The notes below the pieces were generated by a model. The model did no database searches. It saw only the letters and a list, made by a program, of their open reading frames with translations, and had not been told where the DNA came from. A program made the translations under genes and the position numbers. DNA of 61,634 nucleotides, taken from Chitinophagaceae bacterium. GTDB taxonomy: Bacteria; Bacteroidota; Bacteroidia; Chitinophagales; Chitinophagaceae. Where the stretch lies: the NCBI GenBank assembly GCA_016786745.1, contig JAEUVS010000076.1, positions 1-61,634 on the forward strand, written 5' to 3'. Shown piece after piece: positions 45,222 to 54,220 of the stretch; position 1 is the stretch's first letter; every line of letters starts with the position of its first letter.

Positions 45222-46664
45222 TCAGGACTTTAATTTTTGTAATAGAATTTCGTTGGTAAGCTTCGGATCGGCTTTACCGCGCGATACTTTTTTTACTTCT
45301 CCCACAAACAAACCGATCAACCCCTTTTTACCCTTACGGTATTCCGAAACTTTATCGGGCATATTCTGCAGAACCTGGTCAACCCAATTAATGATTTCAC
45401 TTTTGTCGGCATCCTGCACAAGATTTTTCTCGACGGCCACATCGTGAGCTTTCTTACCCGGATTTTTTACGAGTACAGGAAATACCGATGCAGAGGCGCT
45501 GGAGAAGTTCACCTTCCCTTCATCGGTTAGCGCGATAAGTTCAGCGATTGATGATGGCTGAAGTGAAAATTCTTTTATCGCCACTCCATGTTCGTTGAGG
45601 TACGATTTTACCGGACCCAGCATCCAATTCGATGCAGCTTTATGGTTCGATGTATGTTTTGTGATTTCTTCGAAGTAATCCGCAAATTCTTTTTCTTCTG
45701 AAAGAACTCTCGCATCGTACTCCGGCAAAAGATATTTTTGAGTGTACACCGCAATCCGTTCTTCAGGCAGAGCAGGGATATTGCTTTTTATTTCTTCAAT
45801 AAAGTCGGTGGTAACATTAAACGGTACAAGATCCGGATCGGCGAAATAACGGTAGTCGTTTGCTTCTTCTTTTGTGCGTAAAGCAAATGTGTTTCCATTA
45901 ACGGCGTCGAAACTGCGTGTTTGCTGCACTACTTCGTCACCCGCTTTCAGGATATCGATGAGTCGCTGCGATTCAAATTCAATAGCTTTTTTTACGTTGC
46001 GGATGGAGTTCAGGTTTTTTACTTCGACCTTGGTACCCAGGCGTGTTTCGCCTTTCCTGCGAACAGATATGTTCGCATCGCACCGCATGCTGCCTTCTTC
46101 CATGTTACCATCGCAAACTTCGAGGTACCTCAGCAATTTTCTCAGTTCGGTGAGATATGCATAGGCCTCTTCGCCACTCGAAAGACACGGTTCGGTAACT
46201 ATTTCGACTAAAGCCACACCTGCCCGGTTGTAGTCGACGCACGTGGCATAGGGGTTAACATCGTGAAGACTCTTTCCGGCATCTTCTTCAAGATGGATCC
46301 GGTTGAGGACGATCTTTTTTTCTCCTTCAGGGGTTTTAACTGTTACATATCCGCCAACACAGATTGGCGTGGTGTGCTGTGATATCTGGTATCCTTTGGG
46401 CAGATCAGGATAAAAATAGTTTTTGCGTGCGAAGTAGTTCGACCGTGTGATGTTGCAATGGCAGGCAAGGCCTAGCTTAATAGCGTACTGCACCGCCTTT
46501 TTATTTAAAAGGGGCAAGGTGCCTGGGTGACCTAAAGTGATCGGCGAAACACTTGTGTTGGGTTCGTTGCCAAAAGCTGCGGAGTCACCACTAAACAGCT
46601 TGCTGGCCGTTAAAAGCTGGGCATGTACCTCCAAACCTATCACTGTTTCAAACGCCTGTTCCAA
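45222..46664 (-). CDS. gatB: Aspartyl/glutamyl-tRNA(Asn/Gln) amidotransferase subunit B
   Basis: 480 residues. GatB binds the mischarged tRNA and phosphorylates it for amidation with ammonia delivered by GatA. Motifs: GLEVHAQLLTASKLFSGD (about 10-27), NYFYPDLPKGYQISQ, EEDAGKSLHD, DYNRAGVALVEIVTEP and EVKNLNS, then a C-terminal YqeY-like tail that clamps the tRNA. gatA and gatC are not in the window, a split arrangement common in this phylum. Confidence 0.95.
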   Translation of the reverse strand: MEQAFETVIGLEVHAQLLTASKLFSGDSAAFGNEPNTSVSPITLGHPGTLPLLNKKAVQYAIKLGLACHCNITRSNYFARKNYFYPDLPKGYQISQHTTPICVGGYVTVKTPEGEKKIVLNRIHLEEDAGKSLHDVNPYATCVDYNRAGVALVEIVTEPCLSSGEEAYAYLTELRKLLRYLEVCDGNMEEGSMRCDANISVRRKGETRLGTKVEVKNLNSIRNVKKAIEFESQRLIDILKAGDEVVQQTRSFDAVNGNTFALRTKEEANDYRYFADPDLVPFNVTTDFIEEIKSNIPALPEERIAVYTQKYLLPEYDARVLSEEKEFADYFEEITKHTSNHKAASNWMLGPVKSYLNEHGVAIKEFSLQPSSIAELIALTDEGKVNFSSASASVFPVLVKNPGKKAHDVAVEKNLVQDADKSEIINWVDQVLQNMPDKVSEYRKGKKGLIGLFVGEVKKVSRGKADPKLTNEILLQKLKS

Positions 46665-46704
46665 GCCTGTTTATAATTTTAATTTTTAGTACTTATTAAG
46701 GGGT

Positions 46705-46712
46705 CAAAAGTA
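46705..46712 (-). promoter_or_regulatory. -7 promoter element for gatB-tlpA
   Basis: TACTTTTG on the minus strand, 40 bases before the gatB ATG and directly behind the upstream terminator hairpin. Confidence 0.55.
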
Positions 46713-46713
46713 C

Positions 46714-46743
46714 CAAAAAAAGCCGCTTTTAGAGAAAAGCGGC
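46714..46743 (-). terminator. Rho-independent terminator of the PDZ-protein gene
   Basis: On the minus strand GCCGCTTTT pairs with AAAAGCGGC (9 bp, loop of 4) and is followed by a run of seven T. It lies 45 bases after the PDZ gene stop. This is the only convincing intrinsic terminator that I found in the window. Confidence 0.85.
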
Positions 46744-46787
46744 GGTCGAGAGTGATACTTAAAACTAAAAATCAATCATACTACGTA

Positions 46788-47792
46788 TTACAAATTGGCA
46801 GTCTTTAGTTTCTTTGGAACTTTAACGTCAACGGATTGTGATTTACCGTTTCTGTTCAGCTGAACTTTGAAAGACGATTTGTCTTTTGCGTCTCTCGAGG
46901 CTTTTGCGAGTTCGCTGGCGCTTGTAACGTCTTTTCCTTCAAAGGAAGTGATTACGTCGTCTTTCTTAATACCCGCTTTTTCGGCAGCCGAGCCTTCATC
47001 CACATCAAGCACTTTTACACCTTTGCCATCTTCTGTATCCTGGACTTTCAGGCCAAGCCGTGGTTTTGAATGATAGTACTGAAAAACATCGCCAAAATCA
47101 TTATCGCCCGGTTCAAAAAGCGGGATCGGAGGTTGCGGTGGAATCGGGGCAACTCTTCCCCTTAATGTTTGGGCACGTGGCCTCTCGCCAAGTGTTGCGG
47201 TTGTTTTATTTTCTTTTCCATCCCTTTTGTAGGTGATGGTTACTTTATCGTCGGGTTTGAACTTGCCGATTGCTTCCGAAAGTTGTTCATGATCGAAAAC
47301 GGCTTTATCGTTCACTTTAGTAATGATGTCACCTTTCTTAAGTCCTGCTTTTGCAGCGGCGCTATTTTCAGATACCATAGTTACTTTCACGCCTTCGGTA
47401 GAGCCTTCTGAGGTAACGCCCAGGAATGGCCTGTCATCGTCTATGAGAAGATCGTCGCCATCGAGCGACCAGCCCTGTTCAAAACGGAAGGGTGAGCCGG
47501 GTCCTTCGAGCCTGTATTTTCTTGCGCCTCTTTTGCGAATGCTCATTTCATCCTGGTTGTAGTCGTCGAGAGGTTTTCCGTCAACAAATACTTCGTCGTC
47601 TTTTATTTCTATGGTGACTTTTGAGTCTTTGTCGCTATTTTTTCTTTTGATGATGATTTCATCGTATTCGTTCATTTTGTTGGCGTCTTCTTTGCTTCGC
47701 GTTTTTTGAAGGTCTTTCTCGGTCCTGGCATCCTGCGCGATAGCGCCGACGCTCAGGAGGATTGCCGCTATGGGAGTTAATATTTTTTTCAT
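46788..47792 (-). CDS. Exported protein with two PDZ domains
   Basis: 334 residues with a signal peptide (MKKILTPIAAILLSVGAIAQ). After a charged region with DEIIIKRKNSDKDSK come two PDZ domains (about 120-205, FLGVTSEGS, AAAKAGLKKGDIITKVND; and about 245-330, RLGLKVQDTEDG, AAEKAGIKKDDVITSFEG). There is no trypsin-like protease domain, unlike DegP/HtrA, so it is probably a periplasmic adaptor or peptide-binding protein. It has its own promoter (47831-47838), a striking inverted repeat in the leader and a strong terminator, so it is a single-gene unit. Confidence 0.88.
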   Translation of the reverse strand: MKKILTPIAAILLSVGAIAQDARTEKDLQKTRSKEDANKMNEYDEIIIKRKNSDKDSKVTIEIKDDEVFVDGKPLDDYNQDEMSIRKRGARKYRLEGPGSPFRFEQGWSLDGDDLLIDDDRPFLGVTSEGSTEGVKVTMVSENSAAAKAGLKKGDIITKVNDKAVFDHEQLSEAIGKFKPDDKVTITYKRDGKENKTTATLGERPRAQTLRGRVAPIPPQPPIPLFEPGDNDFGDVFQYYHSKPRLGLKVQDTEDGKGVKVLDVDEGSAAEKAGIKKDDVITSFEGKDVTSASELAKASRDAKDKSSFKVQLNRNGKSQSVDVKVPKKLKTANL

Positions 47793-47807
47793 ATTCCGAA
47801 TGTTTTA

Positions 47808-47831
47808 GAACTACGTTGAATTTCGTAGTTC
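47808..47831. promoter_or_regulatory. Inverted repeat at the PDZ-gene transcription start
   Basis: GAACTACG, an 8-base loop and CGTAGTTC: perfect 8-base arms that begin at the last base of the -7 box and run into the leader. Candidate operator, or a stable 5' hairpin. Confidence 0.5.
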
Positions 47832-47838
47832 AAATATA
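47831..47838 (-). promoter_or_regulatory. -7 promoter element for the PDZ-protein gene
   Basis: TATATTTG on the minus strand, 38 bases before the ATG. Confidence 0.6.
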
Positions 47839-47881
47839 GGGGAGTTTTGGGAATTACGAAATATTTCGGAAATGTTAAATT

Positions 47882-48060
47882 GCCCTGCGGGGGATCTTTC
47901 TTTCTAAAAAAATAAAAAAAAGAAAAAAAATTTCTGCCCTGCGGCGCTTGGTGTTGATTTTTTCAAAAAAAGGAAAAAGAGAATCTATTCTTGCCCTGCG
48001 GGCGGAGTGTTTAGCTAAAAGCCTGCCGGCGGCGTGATTACCCAAAAGTCCTGCGGCAGC
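47882..48060. repeat. GCCCTGCGG repeat cluster behind alaS
   Basis: GCCCTGCGG occurs at 47882-47890, 47936-47944 and 47993-48001 (spacing 54 and 57 bases). Two related GC-rich words follow, GCCTGCCGGCGGCG at 48021-48034 and TCCTGCGGCAGC at 48049-48060. Between them lie A-rich stretches. The region covers most of the 277-base gap and I see no gene in it. Confidence 0.6.
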
Positions 48061-48070
48061 ATACCACAGC

Positions 48071-50686
48071 TTACAAAAGCGCTTTAACCGCTCCAATAAC
48101 CTTTGAAAGCCCACTCGCATCCTGCCCACCGGCAGTAGCCAAATTCTTCTGCCCTCCACCTCCACCTTTAATAAGCGGCGCAACCACCTCTTTTATAATT
48201 TTTCCCGCATCAAGTTGCCGGGCGGCGACAACGGTATCAGAAATGCCAATAGCAACAAACGGCTTCCCGCCAATATTGGCGCAAACAACCGCCATATAAT
48301 CATTCAATTTCGTTTTCAAATCAAAGCACAGCTTCTTCAGCGCATCAGGGTTGTTCACTTCAACAATATCCGCCACAAAAGTCACCCCATTCACAATTTC
48401 ATCTTTCTGTAGAAGATCATTGCGCAGCTGAACGAGTATGCGCGCCTCCATTCCCTCTATCTTTTTCTCCAGTGCACTTTTGTCTTCCAGCAATTTCTCA
48501 ATCGCCTTAAGCGGGTCCTTCGTTTTCAGCAGTTCATTAATGTATTTGAACTGGCCGATGCGCTCACCAATGTAACGCATTGCATTGGCGCCGGTAAGCG
48601 CCTCAATCCTTCGCACACCAGCTGCAACGGCCGATTCAGAAATAATTGTGAACACACCAATCATTCCTGTATGCGACACGTGTGTGCCGCCACATAATTC
48701 TACCGAATAGGAGGGATCGATAATCACCACCCGAACCACGTCGCCATACTTTTCTCCAAACAATGCCATCGCACCGAGTTTCAGCGCTTCTTCTTTCGGC
48801 ATCTCTTTAATCACAACGGGAATATTCTGCCGGATCTTCTCGTTTACCAACACTTCAATTTTCCGGATCTCCTCATCGGTAACTTTTGCAAAGTGTGAAA
48901 AGTCAAACCTCAAAACATCGGGCGACACCAGTGAACCCTTCTGCTGCACATGATTGCCAAGAACTTTTCGCAACGCCGCATGCAGCAAATGAGTAGCAGT
49001 ATGATTATATGTTGTATTTAGTCTCGATTCAAAATCTACGTCGGCAATAACATGGTCGGAAATATTATCCGGCAGCGATTCAGTAATATGAATCGTGAGA
49101 TTATTTTCTTTTTTCGTGTCGATAACGGGTATCTCCTGTCCATCAAATTCAAGTTTGCCCTTGTCGCCTACCTGCCCACCACTTTCAGCGTAGAACGGTG
49201 TTTTCTCCAGCACAAGTTGGTATTGCTCTTTCCCTTTCGCTTTTACTTTTCTGTATTTGAGAACCCGGGTGTCTACGTGCAAATCTTTGTAACCTACGAA
49301 AGTAGATTTATCCGATTCGTTGAGTACAATCCAATCTTCGGTGTCTATTGAAGTTGCTGCGCGGCTCCGGTTTTTCTGTTCTGTGAGCGACCGCTGAAAG
49401 TCTTCCATATCCACCTGGAATTCTTTTTCCCTGGCCATGAGCAGTGTGAGGTCGATCGGAAAGCCGTATGTATCAAACAGTGTAAACGCGAAGGCGCCTG
49501 AAATGGTCCGGCTATCCAGGTCGCTGATATGCTCTTCAAAATAAGTGATGCCTTTGGCAAGTGTGCGCATAAACGCTTCTTCTTCTTCACGCACTACGCG
49601 TGCTACAAACGACTCCTGTTCTTTCAACCCAGGAAAAACATTTGCAAACTGGTCAGCTATAACCGGAATCAGTTGATGGAGCAGCGACTCTTTGTATTCG
49701 AGAGAAGAGTAGTAGTATCGCACTGCGCGTCGAAGTATTCTCCTGATTACATAGCCTGCGCCGGTGTTTGAAGGCAATTGCCCGTCGGCAATGGTAAATC
49801 CAATCGCGCGCACATGATCGGCTATAACCCTGAAAGCGATGTCTGGCTTGATATCACTGAAATGATATTTCTTTCCGGTGATTTTTTCTGTTGCAGCAAT
49901 CGTTCCGGTGAATACATCCGTGTCGTAGTTGCTCTGTTTACCCTGTATCACCCGCGCCAGTCGTTCGAAGCCCATGCCCGTGTCCACATGTTTTTCGGGT
50001 AGGGGTTGCAGTGAGCCGTCCTTCAACCGGTTGAATTGGATGAACACGTTATTCCATATTTCAATTACCTGCGGATGGTCGGCGTTTACAAGCTTTCTGC
50101 CGGGTGTTTGCTCCAGTTCTTCATCAGTTCTGCTGTCGTAATGAATTTCTGACGACGGGCCGCAGGGGCCTGTATCACCCATCTCCCAAAAATTGTCTTT
50201 CTTACTTCCTTTTATGATGTGGTCGGCAGGAACATATTTCAGCCATTCTGCATAGGCTTCATCATCTTCGGGCAGTCCTTCTTTTTTATCGCCTTCGAAA
50301 ATGGTTACATATAACCGGTTTTTATCCAGTTTATACACGTCTGTGAGAAGTTCCCAGCTCCATGCGATGGCCTCTTTTTTAAAATAGTCGCCGAAGCTCC
50401 AGTTGCCCAGCATTTCAAACATGGTGTGATGGTAAGTGTCGACACCAACTTCCTCGAGGTCGTTGTGTTTGCCACTTACACGTAAACATTTCTGCGTGTC
50501 GGCCACGCGGCGATGTTCGGGTTTTTTATTTCCGAGAAAATAGTCTTTGAACTGGTTCATTCCCGCGTTAGTGAAAAGGAGGGTGGGGTCGTTCTTCACC
50601 ACAATCGGCGCAGAGGGTACTATGGCATGCCCCTTTGATCGGAAAAAATCAAGGAACTGCTGCCGGATCTCTGCACTTTTCATCAT
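48071..50686 (-). CDS. alaS: Alanyl-tRNA synthetase
   Basis: 871 residues. The class II catalytic core at the start has FLDFFRSKGHAIVPSAP, FTNAGMNQFKDYFLG and ARVIQGKQSNYDTDVF. The editing domain has the zinc-site motifs HTATHLLHAAL (about 562-572) and CGGTHVSHTG (about 666-675). The C-Ala domain ends GGGGGQKNLATAGGQDAS. Start at the second of two Met codons is also possible. Charges tRNA-Ala and clears Ser/Gly misacylation. Confidence 0.97.
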   Translation of the reverse strand: MMKSAEIRQQFLDFFRSKGHAIVPSAPIVVKNDPTLLFTNAGMNQFKDYFLGNKKPEHRRVADTQKCLRVSGKHNDLEEVGVDTYHHTMFEMLGNWSFGDYFKKEAIAWSWELLTDVYKLDKNRLYVTIFEGDKKEGLPEDDEAYAEWLKYVPADHIIKGSKKDNFWEMGDTGPCGPSSEIHYDSRTDEELEQTPGRKLVNADHPQVIEIWNNVFIQFNRLKDGSLQPLPEKHVDTGMGFERLARVIQGKQSNYDTDVFTGTIAATEKITGKKYHFSDIKPDIAFRVIADHVRAIGFTIADGQLPSNTGAGYVIRRILRRAVRYYYSSLEYKESLLHQLIPVIADQFANVFPGLKEQESFVARVVREEEEAFMRTLAKGITYFEEHISDLDSRTISGAFAFTLFDTYGFPIDLTLLMAREKEFQVDMEDFQRSLTEQKNRSRAATSIDTEDWIVLNESDKSTFVGYKDLHVDTRVLKYRKVKAKGKEQYQLVLEKTPFYAESGGQVGDKGKLEFDGQEIPVIDTKKENNLTIHITESLPDNISDHVIADVDFESRLNTTYNHTATHLLHAALRKVLGNHVQQKGSLVSPDVLRFDFSHFAKVTDEEIRKIEVLVNEKIRQNIPVVIKEMPKEEALKLGAMALFGEKYGDVVRVVIIDPSYSVELCGGTHVSHTGMIGVFTIISESAVAAGVRRIEALTGANAMRYIGERIGQFKYINELLKTKDPLKAIEKLLEDKSALEKKIEGMEARILVQLRNDLLQKDEIVNGVTFVADIVEVNNPDALKKLCFDLKTKLNDYMAVVCANIGGKPFVAIGISDTVVAARQLDAGKIIKEVVAPLIKGGGGGQKNLATAGGQDASGLSKVIGAVKALL

Positions 50687-50723
50687 AACGGGAACTATTG
50701 AGATAACTGATTGAGCCTATTGA

Positions 50724-50731
50724 TAATTTTG
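50724..50731 (+). promoter_or_regulatory. -7 promoter element for the M23 peptidase gene
   Basis: TAATTTTG, about 70 bases before ATG 50801, in the divergent gap with alaS. Confidence 0.45.
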
Positions 50732-50800
50732 TTTATTTTGGCTCCAGTAAAGTCGGGCAAAAGTACGGAAATACGGGCACCGCTTATCCGTGAATATTCG

Positions 50801-51772
50801 ATGAAAAAAGTCAAGTACTATTACAACACCAATTCGCTGCGCTATGAGAAGCTTGAGACTCCTCTGCGTGTTAAGCTCCTCCGTGTACTGGGCTTTTTAT
50901 CCGCGGCACTCGTTACTGCGGTCATCATCGTGTCCATCGCATACAGGTATTTTCCATCTGCAAACGAAAAGCGGCTTCAGCAACAGAATGAAGCTTTGAA
51001 AGAAAACTATCTCGTGCTCGACGAACGCGCCAGGAAACTGCAGGATCGAATGCATGTTCTTGAAGAGCGCGACAACGAAATTTACCGCGCCATTTTCGAA
51101 GCCAATCCTATTCCCGACAGTGCGCGATTGATGGAGATTCAGCAACAGCAGGAGATAAGACTTGTAATGAGCCTCAACCGTTTCGAGCTCGAAGAATCAG
51201 TGGTGAGCACACTCGGCAACATAGAAAGGCGGATGGTTTTCCAGGATAAAAGCTACGAGCAGCTCAGTGGGTTCATCAAAAATAAAGAGCAGCTGCTGGC
51301 GTGTACCCCGGCTATTCAGCCCGTGAGCAACTCCGATTTAAAAAGAGTCGCATCAGGTTATGGTTACCGCATAGATCCCATCTATAAAACACCTCGTTTT
51401 CATGCTGGCCTCGACTTTACGGCTCCTCAGGGAACGCCCATTTATGCCACTGCCAACGGCGTTGCGAAGATTGCGGGCAACACAGGCAATGGTTACGGCA
51501 ACCACGTCGTAATCAGCCATGGCTACGGCTACGAAACGCTGTACGGCCATATGTTCAGGGTGAAAGTAAGGGTTGGCGAACGGGTAAAAAGAGGCGAAGT
51601 AATCGGTTATGTGGGCAGCACGGGTAAATCAACCGGTCCGCACTGCCATTATGAAGTGAGAAAGAACAGCCAGCGCATAGACCCTGTGTACTTCTTCTAT
51701 AACGACCTGACTCCTGAACAGTTCAACCGTATTATCAAACTGGCTGCTCAAAGCAACCAAAGCTTTGACTAG
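50801..51772 (+). CDS. M23/LytM-family metallopeptidase, membrane-anchored
   Basis: 323 residues from ATG 50801 (MKKVKYYYNTNSLRYEKLE). A longer frame opens at 50711 upstream of the -7 box, and I reject it. One membrane span at about 27-48 (VLGFLSAALVTAVIIVSIAY), a periplasmic coiled coil (about 57-90), a helical linker, and the LytM domain (about 180-300) with zinc ligands His201/Asp205 (FHAGLDF) and His281/His283 (HCHYE). It should cut peptidoglycan cross-links in cell growth or division. YYYNTNSLRYEK is an N-terminal signature that I associate with this Bacteroidota subgroup. Confidence 0.92.
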   Translation: MKKVKYYYNTNSLRYEKLETPLRVKLLRVLGFLSAALVTAVIIVSIAYRYFPSANEKRLQQQNEALKENYLVLDERARKLQDRMHVLEERDNEIYRAIFEANPIPDSARLMEIQQQQEIRLVMSLNRFELEESVVSTLGNIERRMVFQDKSYEQLSGFIKNKEQLLACTPAIQPVSNSDLKRVASGYGYRIDPIYKTPRFHAGLDFTAPQGTPIYATANGVAKIAGNTGNGYGNHVVISHGYGYETLYGHMFRVKVRVGERVKRGEVIGYVGSTGKSTGPHCHYEVRKNSQRIDPVYFFYNDLTPEQFNRIIKLAAQSNQSFD

Positions 51773-51806
51773 GTAGTGACGCATTTTGATTTTTTAAAGA
51801 CACATT

Positions 51807-51894
51807 TCCGCTGATCCCTCACACTCGCTTCGCTCGGTTCGGGATGACGTCAGGGGCTTTACTGTCATCCCGAGTGCAGCGAGGGATCGGCGGA
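51807..51894. repeat. REP-like imperfect inverted repeat
   Basis: Left arm 51807-51848 (TCCGCTGATCCCTC ... TTCGGGATGAC) and right arm 51864-51894 (GTCATCCCGA ... GAGGGATCGGCGGA) are complementary at both ends, with an extra ACACTCGCTTCGCTCGGT-type insertion in the left arm. The core word ATCCCTCGCTGCACTCGGGATGAC is typical of dispersed intergenic elements in Bacteroidota as far as I recall. It lies between the M23 gene and the araC gene, both on the plus strand. Confidence 0.75.
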
Positions 51895-51960
51895 GAAACA
51901 AAATTTCAAACTGAGACATTACCTTCGACTAGCGTTTTAGGTATTTTCGTCTCGCATCTG

Positions 51961-51968
51961 TAAATTTG
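51961..51968 (+). promoter_or_regulatory. -7 promoter element for the AraC regulator
   Basis: TAAATTTG, then CCCCC, then the GTG start. If GTG is the true start the message is leaderless. Confidence 0.6.
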
Positions 51969-51973
51969 CCCCC

Positions 51974-52921
51974 GTGTTTCAGCCTCCCGATATACTCGCT
52001 TTGGCCTATAAACAGCCTGTAATGCAGGATGAGATGGTGCTTTTGCAGGAAAAAGAGCGCCAGATTCCCGGGTCGGTACAGTATTTTATCAGGAGATACA
52101 ACCGTAATCCTCAATGGAACATGGATGACACCGGGATGATGGTTTATCATTTCAAGAAAGGCGCGCCAAAAGAAAATTACCTTGAACTCAAGTTTTGCGT
52201 AACCGGAAACGTTTACTGCAACCAGAAAGAAGCCGATTGTGGCGACTGCCGTCGAAATTCCATAAGAGACTGTGTAAATAGGGTGCCTACGATTGATGTG
52301 TTAAGCTTCCGTTTTTCTAACCTTCATCTTGCGCAGTTCGCCAGGTCGAGCAGACCCGATAACACTCTCACCGACGATATTCTGAATTTTCGCCATCCTT
52401 CTTCGTTTGCGAAAATTCTCTCTATCTGTGGTCGCAGTTCGATGGTGCTGGAAGCGCTGTTAAATCATACTTACAACGATAGCCTTGAAAATATTTATGT
52501 GAACGCGCAAACACAGATGCTGTTGTTGTACAGCCTCGAGTGCATGCTCGGCGATAAAGACGTTGAAAGTTTCCAGTGTAAGTTTTTGACGAACGAAAAC
52601 GACAGGGAGAAAATCGTCCGCTCCCGCGAAATTTTACTTCAGCATATTGGCGAGCCGATTACGATAAAGGAACTGAGCCGCAAGGTGGCAATTAATGAAT
52701 GCTATCTCAAAAAAGGCTTCAAAGAATTATTTGGCACCACCATATTCGACTTCTATCAGAGTCAGCGCATGGAACATGCGAGATATTTGTTGTATGAAAA
52801 AGGACTCAGTGTAACGGAAGTTAGTATGATGCTCGGGTATTCGTCCATATCACATTTTTCTACTGCTTTCAAGAAGCATACGGGCCTCAAACCGTGTGAA
52901 CTGCTTTTTCAGCCGCGCTGA
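51974..52921 (+). CDS. AraC-family transcriptional regulator with N-terminal Cys cluster
   Basis: 315 residues from GTG 51974 (ATG 52022 is the alternative). The C-terminal double helix-turn-helix spans about 225-312 ([45 protein letters not shown] second half, here [12 protein letters not shown]). The N-terminal domain carries five cysteines within 26 residues: Cys75, 82, 89, 92, 100, including CGDC. This suggests binding of Fe-S, haem or zinc, or a thiol redox switch. The gene is convergent with the haem operon and overlaps hemL by 35 bases, so control of haem genes is plausible but unproven. Confidence 0.87.
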   Translation: MFQPPDILALAYKQPVMQDEMVLLQEKERQIPGSVQYFIRRYNRNPQWNMDDTGMMVYHFKKGAPKENYLELKFCVTGNVYCNQKEADCGDCRRNSIRDCVNRVPTIDVLSFRFSNLHLAQFARSSRPDNTLTDDILNFRHPSSFAKILSICGRSSMVLEALLNHTYNDSLENIYVNAQTQMLLLYSLECMLGDKDVESFQCKFLTNENDREKIVRSREILLQHIGEPITIKELSRKVAINECYLKKGFKELFGTTIFDFYQSQRMEHARYLLYEKGLSVTEVSMMLGYSSISHFSTAFKKHTGLKPCELLFQPR

Positions 52922-54209
52922 TCGTCTTATCAAGATCCCCATAACTCAACGCATTGCTCAAAAACCACGACTCAAAAGCCGATGGCGGCAGATATATTCC
53001 GCTCTTAAGCATCGCGTGAAAAAACTTATTGAAGAACTGGTTGTCGCAAGCTGCAGCATCATCAAAATTTTTTACGGGCCCTTTACTGAAATGAACACTG
53101 ATCATTGACCCCATCCGGTTGATGACATAATCTCTTCCAAATTTTTTTAGCGCCGTGTGCAATCCCTTTTCAAGATATGCGCCTTTCTCCTCAAGTTCAT
53201 TATAGATAGCTGGCGTATTTTTTAGTGTTTCCAGCAAAGTAAACCCCGCGATCATCGCAATCGGATTTCCGCTGAGCGTACCGGCCTGGTACACTTTTCC
53301 AACCGGCGCAATGTTGCCCATAATTTCTTTTTTTCCACCAAACGCTCCAACAGGCATTCCGCCACCAATCACTTTCCCAAATGTTACAAGATCAGCATCT
53401 ATTTTTAGTTTCTCCTGTGCACCTCCGGGTGAAAGTCGAAATCCTGTCATCACCTCATCAAAAATCAACACTATTTTTTCTTGTGTACAGATGTCGCGCA
53501 ATGTTTGCAGAAATCCTGGTCCAGGCAAAATACATCCCATGTTACCTGCAACCGGCTCGATGATAATAGCCGCGATTTCACCCTGGTTGTCGGCGACAAG
53601 TTTTTTCACTGCGTTGATGTCGTTGAAGGGCGCGGTAAGCGTATCAATCGCTACACCTTCCGTCACGCCAGGCACAGCCTGTATTTCCAGCGTGGCCACT
53701 CCGCTACCCGCTTTCACTAAAAATGGATCGGCATGACCATGATAGCAGCCTTCGAATTTGATGAATTTATTTCTTCCCGTGTAACCACGCGCGAGCCTGA
53801 TCGCGCTCATGCACGCTTCTGTACCGCTATTCACCATCCTGACAAGGTCGATATTCGGAGCCATCGCTTTGATCAACTCAGCAACCTTTATTTCCAGTTC
53901 CGTTGGCGCGCCAAACGACGTGGAGTCGTTAACCTTCTCCTTGATAGCTTCGACAAGTGGCCTGTAAGCGTGACCGAGTATCATCGGTCCCCATGAATTG
54001 ATGTAGTCTATATACCTGTTGCCATCTTCGTCGTAGAGATATGCTCCTTCAGCTTTTTTGATGAATATGGGAGTTCCGCCCACGCTTTTGAACGCGCGTA
54101 CCGGCGAGTTCACTCCGCCGGGAATACTTCGTTGAGCGCGTTCAAATAATTGAGATGATTTAGTGTTCACTTGAAAAGAAAAATTAAAACCCTCGAAGGG
54201 CTGGCGCAT
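52887..54209 (-). CDS. hemL: Glutamate-1-semialdehyde 2,1-aminomutase
   Basis: PLP enzyme that makes 5-aminolevulinate, the second step of the C5 pathway. Up to 440 residues from ATG 54209; GTG 54170 (start [13 protein letters not shown], 427 aa) fits family N-termini about as well. [19 protein letters not shown] near the start, [18 protein letters not shown] (126-143), DEVMTGFR (251-258) and the PLP lysine Lys279 in [16 protein letters not shown]. Last gene of the hem operon. Confidence 0.96.
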   Translation of the reverse strand: MRQPFEGFNFSFQVNTKSSQLFERAQRSIPGGVNSPVRAFKSVGGTPIFIKKAEGAYLYDEDGNRYIDYINSWGPMILGHAYRPLVEAIKEKVNDSTSFGAPTELEIKVAELIKAMAPNIDLVRMVNSGTEACMSAIRLARGYTGRNKFIKFEGCYHGHADPFLVKAGSGVATLEIQAVPGVTEGVAIDTLTAPFNDINAVKKLVADNQGEIAAIIIEPVAGNMGCILPGPGFLQTLRDICTQEKIVLIFDEVMTGFRLSPGGAQEKLKIDADLVTFGKVIGGGMPVGAFGGKKEIMGNIAPVGKVYQAGTLSGNPIAMIAGFTLLETLKNTPAIYNELEEKGAYLEKGLHTALKKFGRDYVINRMGSMISVHFSKGPVKNFDDAAACDNQFFNKFFHAMLKSGIYLPPSAFESWFLSNALSYGDLDKTISAAEKAVHTV

Positions 54210-54220
54210 CCGCGCCGGGA

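Noticed and set aside
47875..48183. 102-codon minus-strand frame across the alaS 3' end and the GCCCTGCGG repeats
   Set aside because: Arg/Leu-rich translation of the repeat region, overlapping the conserved end of alaS; no homology that I recognise.
50711..50800. Longer N-terminus for the membrane-anchored M23 peptidase
   Set aside because: The extension starts at TTG upstream of the -7 box; the internal Met start gives the expected anchor topology.
51807..51894. Intact insertion sequence at the REP-like repeat
   Set aside because: No transposase frame nearby and no target-site duplication that I could see.
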